A stretch of 37,660 bases of DNA from Rubrivivax sp. (lineage in GTDB: Bacteria; Pseudomonadota; Gammaproteobacteria; Burkholderiales; Burkholderiaceae_C): the NCBI GenBank assembly GCA_016790395.1, contig JAEUPH010000198.1, forward strand, positions 1 to 37,660. Direction: 5' to 3'. Positions 1 to 9,104 of this stretch are shown in pieces; the stretch's first letter is position 1; every line of letters starts with the position of its first letter. Both the position numbers and the translations under genes were made by a program. The notes below the pieces were generated by a model. The model was given only the letters and a program-made list of their open reading frames with translations, did not search any database and had not been told where the DNA came from.

Positions 1-7
1 GCCTAAC
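1..7 (-). other. Possible attC R' core site (GTTAGGC)
   Basis: Read on the minus strand, the first seven bases are GTTAGGC, which fits the integron core-site consensus GTTRRRY. They lie 60 nt beyond the stop codon of the 68-454 gene, on the side away from intI, where the attC of a first cassette would end. A matching RYYYAAC site near that stop codon is not clear (best is a poor CACCAAC at 79-85), and I could not pair two arms into a convincing attC hairpin. A match to this degenerate 7-mer by chance is quite possible. Confidence 0.2.
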
Positions 8-67
8 GTGTTCTCGACAACAACCCACGATTGCCGAATCTAGCTATCCCTGGTCGGTAAACGGACT

Positions 68-454
68 TCATTCCTGACGTTGGTGTTCTGCCACAGCGAT
101 CCGGGAGATCAAGCCGAGGGTCTGGGCATCATTGCGGCGCATTCGCCAGAGCTTGGAGCGGGCATTGAACCATGCGCCGCGGGCCTTGGCGAGGGCGGTC
201 AGGCGCTTCTCGGAAGCGTAGATCTTGACCAGCACGTAGGGATTGGCACGGCCGATCACGTCGGTCCGGTCGATCTCGAGTTCCACCGTCGTCGCGCGCT
301 GCCGGCCGTCCGGGCTGAGGCGGTAGCGCACGCAGACCAGCGTGTCGCCGTGTTTGCGCGTCAGTTTCACGGCGCCGGGCATGTCGGCCTGGATCGTCTT
401 GCTCACGCGCCAGTTGTGCACTGGCGAACGTCGGCGTGGTGCGGCAGCTTTCAT
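68..454 (-). CDS. Conserved-looking hypothetical protein divergent from intI
   Basis: The 128-residue product is basic and soluble, with no signal peptide or membrane segment. I chose the ATG at 454 (MKAAAPRRR...), because the frame upstream of it is Arg/Pro-rich and looks non-coding. The middle ([23 protein letters not shown]) and the end ([16 protein letters not shown]...LGL) resemble small uncharacterised proteins I have seen near mobile elements in proteobacteria, but I know of no assigned function. It faces away from the integron integrase and occupies the place of a first gene cassette. The LexA box 62 bp upstream of its start could also affect it. Function unknown; the alternative is an ordinary chromosomal gene unrelated to the integron. 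Confidence 0.65.
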   Translation of the reverse strand: MKAAAPRRRSPVHNWRVSKTIQADMPGAVKLTRKHGDTLVCVRYRLSPDGRQRATTVELEIDRTDVIGRANPYVLVKIYASEKRLTALAKARGAWFNARSKLWRMRRNDAQTLGLISRIAVAEHQRQE

Positions 455-516
455 GGGGCGTCCTCGTGCGATGCCTGGGCGGTGCGGGCACTGGCAAAGT
501 GCCGGAACTTCTTGTA

Positions 517-532
517 CTGTACGAATATACAG
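517..532. promoter_or_regulatory. LexA (SOS) box upstream of intI
   Basis: CTGTACGAATATACAG is a perfect CTGT-N8-ACAG match with an AT-rich centre, flanked by TA on the left as in the long consensus TACTGT...ACAGTA. It ends 22 nt before the preferred intI start (10 nt before the alternative ATG at 543), a typical place for LexA to block a promoter. SOS control of integron integrases through such boxes is established. The site is palindromic and lies between divergent genes, so it could also repress the 68-454 gene. Confidence 0.9.
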
Positions 533-554
533 GCTCTTGAGGATGCCTCGCACC

Positions 555-1769
555 ATGTCACTGCACCCCTTCGAGTCCGATCGGCCTGGCCGCGGGTCAG
601 GTCCGGCGCCTGACGGCCCCCGGCTGATCGACCTCCTGCGCCAGCGCATCCGGCTGCTGCACTACAGTCTGCGCACCGAGGAGGCCTACGTGCACTGGGT
701 GCGCGCCTTCATCCGCTACCACGGCCTCCGCCATCCGGCGGAGATGGCGCAGCCCGAGGTCGAGGCCTTCCTCACCTGGCTGGCGACCGAGCGCGACGTC
801 GCCCCCGGCACGCACCGCCAGGCGCTGTCGGCCCTGCTGTTCCTCTACCAGAAGGTCCTGCGCCAGTCCTTGCCCTGGATGGGCGAGATCGGGCGCCCGC
901 GCAGCGAGCGGCGGCTGCCCGTGGTGCTGTCGCTGGTCGAGGTGCAGGGTGTGCTCGCAGCGCTCGACGCCATGCCGATGAACCGCCAGCACGCGCCCCA
1001 TGGCCTGGTCGGGCGGCTGCTCTACGGTACCGGCATGCGCCTGCTCGAAGGCCTGCGCCTGCGCGTCAAGGACATCGACTTCGACCGCCGCGCCATCGTC
1101 GTCCGCGAAGGCAAGGGCTTCAAGGACCGCGTGGTCATGCTGCCGGCCGCGCTGGAAGGCCCGCTGCAGGCCCAGCTGCAGCGCGCCCACGCGGTCTGGC
1201 AGTCCGACCGCGAGGCCGGCCTGGCCGGGGTCCACGTGCCCGCAGCCCTGGTCCGCAAGTATCCGCGCGCGGCCGAGTCGTGGGCCTGGCACTGGGTCTT
1301 CCCCCACAGCCAGCCCGCCGAAGACCCGCGCAGCGGCGTGCGCCGGCGCCACCACCTGCTGGAGGTCAACTTCCAGCGCGCCTTCAAGACCGCGCTGGCC
1401 GAGGCGCAAGTGCACAAGCCCGCGTCGCCGCACACGCTGCGCCATTCCTTCGCCACCCACCTGCTGCAGTCGGGCTACGACATCCGCACCGTGCAGGAAC
1501 TGCTGGGCCACAGCGACGTCAGCACGACGATGATCTACACGCACGTGCTGCGGCTCGGTGGCGGCGCCGTGCGCAGCCCGCTGGACAGCCTGGGTGGCGG
1601 GGAACCGGGGGGCCATCCCGCGCCTTTCGTCCCGCCGTCCGCCCATCCCCGCCCACCCCGGGCCCGTGAGTCCGAACCCGCCTACCGGCTGTCCCCGTGC
1701 GTCGCCCCGCCCCCTCCACGCTGCCCGGCTTCGCCGAACTTCACTGCCGCAGCAACTTCAGCTTCCTGA
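555..1769 (+). CDS. intI: Integron integrase (tyrosine recombinase)
   Basis: IntI proteins recombine attI and attC sites to insert, excise and shuffle gene cassettes. The 404-residue product has a SAM-like core-binding domain (about 20-105) and a tyrosine-recombinase catalytic domain with R162, a Lys near 187-190, H293-x-x-R296, H319 and nucleophile Y328. The insertion at about 221-270, with [16 protein letters not shown], is the diagnostic extra domain of integron integrases, so this is not a XerC/D or phage enzyme. An ATG at 543 is an alternative start; GAGG at 539-542 directly abuts it and lies 12 nt from the ATG at 555. The conserved family end ([12 protein letters not shown]) falls near residue 346. 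After it the frame continues for 58 Pro/Ala-rich residues and overlaps dnaE2 by 73 nt. A LexA box lies just upstream. Confidence 0.93.
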   Translation: MSLHPFESDRPGRGSGPAPDGPRLIDLLRQRIRLLHYSLRTEEAYVHWVRAFIRYHGLRHPAEMAQPEVEAFLTWLATERDVAPGTHRQALSALLFLYQKVLRQSLPWMGEIGRPRSERRLPVVLSLVEVQGVLAALDAMPMNRQHAPHGLVGRLLYGTGMRLLEGLRLRVKDIDFDRRAIVVREGKGFKDRVVMLPAALEGPLQAQLQRAHAVWQSDREAGLAGVHVPAALVRKYPRAAESWAWHWVFPHSQPAEDPRSGVRRRHHLLEVNFQRAFKTALAEAQVHKPASPHTLRHSFATHLLQSGYDIRTVQELLGHSDVSTTMIYTHVLRLGGGAVRSPLDSLGGGEPGGHPAPFVPPSAHPRPPRARESEPAYRLSPCVAPPPPRCPASPNFTAAATSAS

Positions 1770-4700
1770 GCGGGGCCTCGCACCCCGAGGAGCTGGTGGC
1801 GCGGGCGCAGGGCCTGCGCTATGCGGCGCTGGCGCTGACCGACGAGTGCTCGCTCGCCGGCGTCGTGCGCGCGCACGTCGAAGCCGAGCGGCTGAAGATG
1901 CGGTTGATCGTCGGCTGCGAGATGCAGCTGGGCGACGCTGATGCGCGTCCTGCCGAGCCGCGCCTGGTGCTGCTGGTGGCCTCGCGCCGCGGCTACACGA
2001 ACCTGGTGCACTGGATCACGCTGGCCCGCCGCCGGGCGGCCAAGGGCAGCTACGTGGCCCTGCGTTCCGACCTCGAAGGCCGCGCGCCCACCGCGCCCAC
2101 CTTGGCCGGGCTGCCGGGCTGCTTCGCACTGCTGGTGCCGGCCGTGGGCCAGAGCTTCGAGGCGCTGTTCGAGCACGCGGGCTGGCTGAAGACCTGGTTC
2201 GGGCCCGAGCGCTGTGCCATCGCCGTGGAGTTGCGCCGCGGCCCGCACGACGCGGCCTTCGTGGCGCTGCTGCAGCGCCTGGCGGCCGCCACCGGCCTGC
2301 GCCTGGTGGCCGCCGGTGGCGTGGCCATGCACCTGCGTTCGCGCAAGCCGCTGCTCGACGCCCTGGTGGCCACGCGGCTGAAATGCACGGTGGCCGAGGC
2401 CGGCTTCGCGCTCGGGGCGAACGCCGAAGCGCACCTGCGCACGCGCGCCCGGCTGGCTCAGCTGTACCGGCCGGAGTGGCTGGAAGCGTCGGTCGACATC
2501 GCCGGTCGCTGCGCCTTCTCGCTGGCCGAGCTGCGCTACGAGTACCCGCGCGAGATCGTCCCTGACGGCCACACGCCCACCTCGTGGCTGCGCCAGCTGA
2601 CGGAAGAAGGTGCGCGGCTGCATTACCCCCAGGGTGTGCCTGCCGCCGTGCGCGGCATGCTCGAGCACGAGCTGGCGTTGATCACGCAGCTGCAGTACGA
2701 GGCCTACTTCCTCACCGTGGCCGACATCGTGCACTGGGCGCGCTCGCAGGGCATCCTGTGCCAGGGCCGCGGCAGCGCCGCCAACTCGGCCGTCTGCTAT
2801 TGCCTGGGCGTGACGGCGGTCGACCCCGAGAAGCACACCATGCTGCTCTTCGAGCGCTTCATCAGCGCCGAGCGCAACGAGCCGCCCGACATCGACATCG
2901 ACTTCGAGCACCAGCGCCGCGAGGAGGTGATCCAGTACATCTACCGCAAGTACGGCCGCCACCGCGCCGCGCTCACCGGCGTCGTCATCTCGTACCGGCC
3001 GCGCTCGGCACTGCGCGACATGGGCCGCGCCTTGGGCTTCGACCTCGACCGCATCGAGGCCGTGAGCAAGAGCCAGCAATGGTTCGACGGCCGCCGCATC
3101 GCGCCCGAGCGGCTGGCCGAGAACGGCTTCGACCCCGAGTCGCCGCTGTGCCGGCTGTGGGTGGAGCTGACGGCCACGCTGATCGGCTTCCCGCGGCATC
3201 TCTCCCAGCACCCAGGTGGCTTCGTCATCGCGCGCGAAGACCTGTCGCAGCTGGTGCCGGTGGAGAACGCGGCCATGGATGGGCGCAGCGTCATCCAGTG
3301 GGACAAGGACGACCTGGACGCGCTGCGGCTGATCAAGGTGGACATCCTGGCCCTGGGCATGCTCAGCGCCATCCGCCGTGCGCTGGACTTCGTCTCGGCC
3401 AAGCACGGCGTGCCCTTGCCGCTGCACCGCGTGCCGCAGGCCGACACACCCACCTACGCGATGCTCTGCCGCGGCGACAGCGTGGGCACCTTCCAGGTGG
3501 AAAGCCGCGCGCAGATGAGCATGCTGCCGCGGCTGAAGCCGCGCTGCTTCTACGACCTGGTGATCGAGGTGGCCATCGTGCGCCCCGGGCCCATCCAGGG
3601 CGGCATGGTCCACCCCTACCTGCGGCGGCGCTCGGGGGAAGAGTCCTGCGAACTGCCGTCGCCGGCGCTGGAGCCCGCGCTGGGCCGCACGCTGGGCGTG
3701 CCCATCTTCCAGGAACAGGTGATGCAGATCGCCATGATCGCCGCCGACTTCACGCCCGGCGAGGCCGACCAGCTGCGCCGCGCCATGGCGGCCTGGAAGC
3801 GCAAGGGCGGCCTCGGACCTTTCCACGCGCGGCTGGTGGGGCGCATGGTGGAGAAGGGCTACGAGCGCGAGTATGCCGAGCGCATCTTCAAGCAGATCGA
3901 GGGCTTCGGCGAATACGGCTTCCCGGAGAGCCACGCGGCGAGCTTTGCGCTGCTGGTGTACGTCAGCGCCTGGCTCAAGTGCCACCACCCCGACGCCTTC
4001 CTGGCCGCGCTGCTGAACAGCCAGCCGATGGGCTTCTACGCGCCGGCGCAACTGGTGCGTGATGCGCGTGAGCATGGCGTGACGGTGCTGCCGGTGGATG
4101 TTCTGGCCAGCGACTGGGACACCGTGCTGGAGCCCGGCGCGGCGCGGGCTGGCGGGCCGCTGCTGCAGCCGGTGCGGCTGGGCTTCTCGCGCATCGGCGG
4201 CTTCCGGCAGGACGCCGCCGAACGGCTGTTGGCCGCCCGCACCCAGGCGCCGTTCGCCTCGCCCGAAGACCTGGCGCGCCGCGCGCAGCTCGACGCCCAC
4301 GCCATGACGCTGCTGGCCCAGGCCGACGCGCTGAAGTCGCTGGCCGGCCACCGCCACGATGCCGCCTGGGCCGTGGCCGGCGTGGACACGCGCGCCACCG
4401 CGCTGCTGCGCGGCACGCGCACGCACGAGGCCCCGGCCGCGCTCCCGGCACCCGACGCCGCCACCACGGTGCTGGCCGACTACCGCAGCACGGGGCTGAG
4501 CCTCACGCAGCACCCGCTGGCGCTGCTGCGCGGTGCGCTCGCCGCCTTCAAGGTGCTGCCGGCGGCGGTGCTGCGCGACTTCCCCTCAGGCCGGCTGGCA
4601 CGCGCCAGCGGCATCGTCACGCACCGCCAGCGGCCCGGGACGGCCAAGGGCGTGGTCTTCGTGACGCTGGAGGACGAGACCGGCAGCGTCAACATCATCG

Positions 4701-4873
4701 TCTGGCCCCAGGTGGCCGAGGCGCAGCGCCGGCCGCTGCTGGCCAGCACGCTGCTGACGGTCTACGGCATCTGGCAATGCGAGGGCGAGGTGCGCCACCT
4801 CATCGCGCGCAAGCTGGTGGACCACTCGGCGCTGCTGCAGGGGCTCAGCACCCGCAGCCGCAACTTCCACTGA
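1697..4873 (+). CDS. dnaE2: Error-prone DNA polymerase DnaE2 (ImuC)
   Basis: This is the SOS-induced C-family polymerase that carries out mutagenic translesion synthesis, normally together with ImuA and ImuB. The 1058-residue product begins with a PHP domain ([20 protein letters not shown]). It then has polymerase palm motifs [15 protein letters not shown] and [10 protein letters not shown] (D398, D400) and a third acidic residue, D549. It ends with an OB-fold (about 970-1040) and the DnaE2-type tail RSRNFH. The length is shorter than replicative DnaE, as expected for DnaE2. The GTG at 1697 is the first possible start after an in-frame stop at 1667-1669. There is no clear Shine-Dalgarno, and the start lies inside intI, so translation probably depends on coupling to intI. 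No imuA or imuB is adjacent: intI is upstream, and the downstream gene is convergent with a 7-nt gap. Confidence 0.96.
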   Translation: MRRPAPSTLPGFAELHCRSNFSFLSGASHPEELVARAQGLRYAALALTDECSLAGVVRAHVEAERLKMRLIVGCEMQLGDADARPAEPRLVLLVASRRGYTNLVHWITLARRRAAKGSYVALRSDLEGRAPTAPTLAGLPGCFALLVPAVGQSFEALFEHAGWLKTWFGPERCAIAVELRRGPHDAAFVALLQRLAAATGLRLVAAGGVAMHLRSRKPLLDALVATRLKCTVAEAGFALGANAEAHLRTRARLAQLYRPEWLEASVDIAGRCAFSLAELRYEYPREIVPDGHTPTSWLRQLTEEGARLHYPQGVPAAVRGMLEHELALITQLQYEAYFLTVADIVHWARSQGILCQGRGSAANSAVCYCLGVTAVDPEKHTMLLFERFISAERNEPPDIDIDFEHQRREEVIQYIYRKYGRHRAALTGVVISYRPRSALRDMGRALGFDLDRIEAVSKSQQWFDGRRIAPERLAENGFDPESPLCRLWVELTATLIGFPRHLSQHPGGFVIAREDLSQLVPVENAAMDGRSVIQWDKDDLDALRLIKVDILALGMLSAIRRALDFVSAKHGVPLPLHRVPQADTPTYAMLCRGDSVGTFQVESRAQMSMLPRLKPRCFYDLVIEVAIVRPGPIQGGMVHPYLRRRSGEESCELPSPALEPALGRTLGVPIFQEQVMQIAMIAADFTPGEADQLRRAMAAWKRKGGLGPFHARLVGRMVEKGYEREYAERIFKQIEGFGEYGFPESHAASFALLVYVSAWLKCHHPDAFLAALLNSQPMGFYAPAQLVRDAREHGVTVLPVDVLASDWDTVLEPGAARAGGPLLQPVRLGFSRIGGFRQDAAERLLAARTQAPFASPEDLARRAQLDAHAMTLLAQADALKSLAGHRHDAAWAVAGVDTRATALLRGTRTHEAPAALPAPDAATTVLADYRSTGLSLTQHPLALLRGALAAFKVLPAAVLRDFPSGRLARASGIVTHRQRPGTAKGVVFVTLEDETGSVNIIVWPQVAEAQRRPLLASTLLTVYGIWQCEGEVRHLIARKLVDHSALLQGLSTRSRNFH

Positions 4874-4880
4874 GGCCCCT

Positions 4881-7800
4881 TCAGAGCGGCGACAGCGCCT
4901 CCGCCAGCAGGTCCTCGGGGCGGCTGCTGCTGACCGCGATGTCGCCGCGCAGCACCGCCAGGTGCGGCGCCGCGGTGGTGCGGGCCGGCAGGTCCACGGG
5001 GTGGGTGCGCTCGGTGGCATGCACGCCCACCCAGGCGTCGCGGCCGGCGCGCTTGGCGGTGCGCAGGCCCACGTCGGCCAGGTTGATGACGCCCTGCCAG
5101 TCGATGGCCTGCGGCTGGTCCGGCACGAAGGGCCACGCGGCGTGGCCGATGGAGCAGGTGACGGCCAGCGGCTGACCGTCCTCCAGCCGGAAGGGCTGGT
5201 CGGCCACCGCGGCGCGGATGCGTTCGGCGAGTTCGTCGCCGCGCGCGCGGTCGGTGTCGCGCGCCACCGCCAGGAACTCTTCGCCGCCCCAGCGCACCAC
5301 GTAGTCGGACTCGCGCATCGCCGCCTGCAGCCGCAGGCCCAGCTGCACCAGCACGCTGTCGCCGGCAGCGTGGCCCAGGTCGTCGTTGATGCGCTTGAAG
5401 CGGTCGACGTCGATGAGGAAGAAGATCGAGTCGGTGTCGCAGCCCTGCGGGCGCGGGGCCGTCTGCGCGCGGCGCAGGCTGGCCACCAGCGTGGCCTCGA
5501 TCTGTTCGGCGAGGAAGCGCCGGTTGTGCAGGCCGGTCAGCGGGTCGATGATGCTGGCGCGTTCGAGCACGCGTGATTTCTCTTCCAGCGCCCGCGTCAC
5601 CGCCTGCAGCTCGGCGGTGCGCGCGTCCACCAGCTGCTGCAGCTCGCGGCGCCGCGCCCGCAGCACGCGCGTGCGCAGCTGCACCCAGGCGAACACCGCC
5701 AGCAGCGCGGCGGCGGCCAGCCCACCGCGGAACCACCAGGTCTGGTGCCAGGCCGGCAGCACGCGCAGCGGCAGCGCCAGCGCGGTCTCGCCGAACACGC
5801 CTTCGCGGTTGGAGCCGCGCAGCAGCAGCCGGTACTCGCCCGGCGGCAGGTTGGCGTAGCTGGCCAGGCGCAGCGCGTTGTCGGCGACCTGCCAGCCGCT
5901 GTCGTAGCCTTCCAGCCGGTGCTCGTGGCGGTTGTACTCGGGCGACGAGAAGTCCAGCGCCGCGTACTGCACCGTCAGCTGGTTGGCGTCGGCGGGCACC
6001 TCCAGCACCTCGCCGTCGGCTGGCAGCGGGACGGTGCGGCCGCCGACGCGCACCTCGGTGGCCACCACCGGCGGCACGTGGCGCCACGGGGCCAGGGCCA
6101 CGGGCCGCACCAGCGTGAGGCCGCCCGAGGCGCCGAACAGCAGCTCGCCGGCCGGTGTGCGCGTGGCGGCGCTCGTCCAGTAGGACAGGAAGACCACGCC
6201 CTCGGCGCGGCGCAGCGCCCGAGCGCGGCCGGTGGCGGGGTCGGCCACGGCCAGACCGTTTTCGGAGCTGGCCCAGATGCGGCCTTCGCCGTCTTCCAGC
6301 AGCGCGTTCAGCGTCTCGTCGGGCAGGCCCTCGGCGCGGCCGATGCGCTGCCAGCGCGGCGGCAGGGTGTCGGCCTGCAGGCGCTGCAGGCCACCGCCGT
6401 AGGTGCCGACCCAGAGCCGGCCGGCGCGGTCGAGCAGCAGCGCGCTCACGAAGCCGGCGGCCAGCCCCTCGGGCTCGCCCGCCTTCAGCTGCAGCAGCGT
6501 GCCGGCGGCAGGGTCGTGGCGGTTCAGGCCGTTGCGCGTGCCGATCCACAGTTCGCCGCCCGGGCCGCGCGCCAGCGCGGTGATGCGGCGGTCGCTCAGC
6601 GCCTTGGCAGGCAGCGCCAGCGTGGCCTGCGGCGCAGCCGCCTGCAGGTCTTCCAGGCGCCACAGGCCGTCGGACAGGCCGCCCACCCACAGCGTGCCGC
6701 CCACGCGCAGCAGCGGGCCGGTGCCGGCCGCCGGGTCGCGGCCCGGCCAGCGCAGCCGCGTCACGCGCCGGCCATCGGCACTGACGCGGTACAGCCCGCG
6801 GTAGGTGCCGACGAAGACGCTGCCGTCGCCGGCCTCGGCCATGGCGAAGACGACGTCCGGCGGCAGCGCGCTGTCCGGGCGCGTGGCGTCCGGGCGCAGC
6901 CACTGCGGCGGTCCGCCGCCGGGCGGGACGATCTCGATGCCGTCGTTGTGCGTGCCCAGCCACAGCCGGCCGTCGCTGTGCGTGAAGAGCGCACCGTACT
7001 CGCGCCGCGTCGGCAGGCCGTCGCGGCTGCCCGCGATGGTCTGCACGCTGGCGGCGCGCGGGTCGGTGCGGCTCACGCCGCCGTGCGTGGCGGCCCACAG
7101 CAGACCGGAACGGTCCACCAGCAGGCCGCGCACGGTGTCGTCGACGAGGCTGCTGGCCATGCCGGAGCGGTGCCGCAGGCGGCGCGTCTGGCCGCTGGCC
7201 GCGTCCACCACCAGCACGCCCTGGCCCAGTGTGGCGATCCAGATCTCGCCCGGCCGCGCCTCGACGATGGCGCCGATGCGCTGCGCCGACAGCGGCGTGC
7301 CGTCCCGGGCCGGGGCCGCTTCGAGCACGGGCCGGGCCAGGCCGTCGGTGTCGATGACGTAGGCGCCGCCACGGTTCGTGCCCACCCAGACGCGGCCTTG
7401 CAGATCCTGCAGCAGCGCCTCGGGTTGCAGCGGCCCGGTGCCGGCGGCACGCGGCAGGGTCACGCGCTCGAAACGCGTGCCGCCGGCCGGGCGGCGGAAC
7501 AGGCCCTCCGAGGTACCGGCCCACAGCCGGCCCTGGCGGTCCAGCAGCACCGAGACCACGCGGTCGCCGGCCAGGCCGCTGGGGGCCTCGGCGCCCATGG
7601 GCATGGGCGTGACGCGGCCGCTGGCGATGTCGACGTGGTCCAGGCCGCCGTCGGTGCCCACCCACAGGCCGTCGGCGCCGTCGCCGGCGATGGTGCGCAC
7701 GCTGACATGGCCCAGCCCGCCCGGGCCGGCACCGATGCGCTCGAACCGCTGCGTGGCGGCGTCGTGGCGCACCAGGCCGGCGGCGCTGGTGCCGATCCAC

Positions 7801-8162
7801 AGCCGGCCGCGCCGGTCGGCATGCAGGGCCTGGATGAGGTTGTCGGGCAGGCTGCCGGCCACCCCGGGTTCGTAGCGGAAGGCGCGCGCCTGGTAGCCGT
7901 CCCAGCGCGCCAGGCCGGCGGCGGTGCCGATCCACAGGTAGCCCTGGGCATCCTGGGCCAGGGCGATGGCGACTTCGTTGGGCAGGCCCTGCTGGGTGGT
8001 GATCTGCTGGAAGCCGAGCTCGGCGCGGTCGCCCCAGCGCGTGTCGCCGGGGACCGCGGCGGCGGGCGCGGCGGCCAGCAGCAGACCCAGCACGCAGAAC
8101 GCGGCGATCAGCGGGAGGAAGGGTCTGCCGAACAGGGCAAGGTCGCGGCGCGGCAGGTTCAC
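4881..8162 (-). CDS. Membrane diguanylate cyclase with periplasmic beta-propeller sensor
   Basis: The product (1093 residues from the GTG at 8162) has an N-terminal signal or anchor segment (about 10-30). Many two-component-regulator propeller repeats follow (GxLWIGTxxGL pattern, about 50-720), then a Y_Y_Y domain (about 735-805) and a transmembrane helix (about 812-830). A coiled coil leads into a GGDEF domain (from DPLTGLHNRR at 873). The active-site GGEEF is intact at 959-963, with an RESD I-site at 950-953, so it should make c-di-GMP and be product-inhibited. The architecture resembles one-piece hybrid propeller sensors with the kinase replaced by GGDEF; the ligand is unknown. The start is uncertain: ATGs at 8234 and 8270 would add an Arg-rich leader before the signal segment. 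It converges on dnaE2 and is divergent from yaaA. Confidence 0.92.
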   Translation of the reverse strand: MNLPRRDLALFGRPFLPLIAAFCVLGLLLAAAPAAAVPGDTRWGDRAELGFQQITTQQGLPNEVAIALAQDAQGYLWIGTAAGLARWDGYQARAFRYEPGVAGSLPDNLIQALHADRRGRLWIGTSAAGLVRHDAATQRFERIGAGPGGLGHVSVRTIAGDGADGLWVGTDGGLDHVDIASGRVTPMPMGAEAPSGLAGDRVVSVLLDRQGRLWAGTSEGLFRRPAGGTRFERVTLPRAAGTGPLQPEALLQDLQGRVWVGTNRGGAYVIDTDGLARPVLEAAPARDGTPLSAQRIGAIVEARPGEIWIATLGQGVLVVDAASGQTRRLRHRSGMASSLVDDTVRGLLVDRSGLLWAATHGGVSRTDPRAASVQTIAGSRDGLPTRREYGALFTHSDGRLWLGTHNDGIEIVPPGGGPPQWLRPDATRPDSALPPDVVFAMAEAGDGSVFVGTYRGLYRVSADGRRVTRLRWPGRDPAAGTGPLLRVGGTLWVGGLSDGLWRLEDLQAAAPQATLALPAKALSDRRITALARGPGGELWIGTRNGLNRHDPAAGTLLQLKAGEPEGLAAGFVSALLLDRAGRLWVGTYGGGLQRLQADTLPPRWQRIGRAEGLPDETLNALLEDGEGRIWASSENGLAVADPATGRARALRRAEGVVFLSYWTSAATRTPAGELLFGASGGLTLVRPVALAPWRHVPPVVATEVRVGGRTVPLPADGEVLEVPADANQLTVQYAALDFSSPEYNRHEHRLEGYDSGWQVADNALRLASYANLPPGEYRLLLRGSNREGVFGETALALPLRVLPAWHQTWWFRGGLAAAALLAVFAWVQLRTRVLRARRRELQQLVDARTAELQAVTRALEEKSRVLERASIIDPLTGLHNRRFLAEQIEATLVASLRRAQTAPRPQGCDTDSIFFLIDVDRFKRINDDLGHAAGDSVLVQLGLRLQAAMRESDYVVRWGGEEFLAVARDTDRARGDELAERIRAAVADQPFRLEDGQPLAVTCSIGHAAWPFVPDQPQAIDWQGVINLADVGLRTAKRAGRDAWVGVHATERTHPVDLPARTTAAPHLAVLRGDIAVSSSRPEDLLAEALSPL

Positions 8163-8308
8163 CGGGTGATTTTCGCCCAGCGCCGGCCGGCCCCCGGGCG
8201 CTGCGCGGGCGCGGTGACAATGCGCGCGACGCATCTCACGATCGCGGGGCTGCCGGTGCCGGACAGCCATGAACCCTGGCGCGCTGCGCCTTCCGGAAGA
8301 CGCCCGAC

Positions 8309-9094
8309 ATGCTCCTGCTCCTGTCTCCCTCCAAGGCCCTGGACTTCGAGACCCGCGTGCCGGCAGCGGTGTCGAAGAAGGCCAGCGAGCCGCTCTTCGC
8401 CGGGCGCGCGGCCGAACTCATCGAGGTGCTCAGGCGCCAGACCCCGGCCCAGGTGGCCGCCCTGATGGACCTGTCGGACAAGCTGGCACAGCTCAACGTC
8501 GCCCGCTACGCCCTCTGGCAGCCGCAGGCCACGGCCGACAACGGCAAGCCGGCCGTGCTGGCCTTCGACGGCGACGTCTACGCCGGCCTGCAGGCGAAGG
8601 CGCTGAAGGCCGCCGACCTGGCCTGGGCCCAGGAGCACCTGGTGATCCTGTCGGGCCTTTATGGCGCGCTGCGACCGCTGGACCGCCTGCAACCCTACCG
8701 GCTGGAGATGGGCACGGCGCTGAAGACGCCGCGCGGCAAGGACCTCTACGCCTTCTGGGGCGACACCGTGGCGCGATGGCTGGACGAGCGCCAGGCCGCG
8801 GAGGCCGCGCCGGTGGTGGTGAACCTGGCGTCCGTCGAGTACGCACGTGTCGTGCCGCGGGGCAGCCTGCGCGCCAGGTGGGTGGACGTGAGCTTCCTCG
8901 AAGGCGCAGGCAACGACGCGAAGATCATCAGCTTCTTCGCCAAGAAGGCGCGCGGGCTGCTGGCGCGGCACGCCGTGCTGAAGCGGGCGCGCAGCGTCAG
9001 GGCGCTGGAGGACTTCGCGGCCGAGGGCTACGCGCTGGACCGCGCTGCCTCCACGGCCACGCACCTGGTGTTCCGGCGCCCGCGGGCTGGTTAA
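8309..9094 (+). CDS. yaaA: Peroxide stress protein YaaA (UPF0246)
   Basis: The 261-residue product carries the full-length family pattern: MLLLLSPSKALDF at the start, ALFAGRAAELI-type helices, the VLSGLYGALRPLDRLQPYRLEMGT block and DAKIISFFAKKARGLLAR near the end. E. coli YaaA is about the same length; it is induced by OxyR and limits free intracellular iron during peroxide stress. The ATG at 8309 is preceded by GGAAG about 9 nt upstream. The next gene starts 10 nt after the stop, suggesting a two-gene operon with the iron-dependent oxygenase. No OxyR site was recognised. Confidence 0.93.
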   Translation: MLLLLSPSKALDFETRVPAAVSKKASEPLFAGRAAELIEVLRRQTPAQVAALMDLSDKLAQLNVARYALWQPQATADNGKPAVLAFDGDVYAGLQAKALKAADLAWAQEHLVILSGLYGALRPLDRLQPYRLEMGTALKTPRGKDLYAFWGDTVARWLDERQAAEAAPVVVNLASVEYARVVPRGSLRARWVDVSFLEGAGNDAKIISFFAKKARGLLARHAVLKRARSVRALEDFAAEGYALDRAASTATHLVFRRPRAG

Positions 9095-9104
9095 CATTTC
9101 CGCC

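Noticed and set aside
1..90. Complete attC site at the left edge
   Set aside because: Only one core-like heptamer fits; the opposite core and the L arms do not pair convincingly.
1682..4513. Long open frame on the minus strand opposite dnaE2
   Set aside because: Composition is Arg/Gln/His/Ala-rich with no recognisable motif; it is a GC-rich antisense shadow of a clear polymerase gene.
4762..8220. Very long minus-strand open frame in another frame over the diguanylate cyclase
   Set aside because: Arg/Pro/Gly low-complexity translation; the adjacent frame encodes propeller, Y_Y_Y and GGDEF domains.
5745..8465. 906-codon plus-strand open frame opposite the cyclase
   Set aside because: Repetitive Gln/Gly/Ala/His composition mirrors the propeller repeats on the other strand; no known fold.
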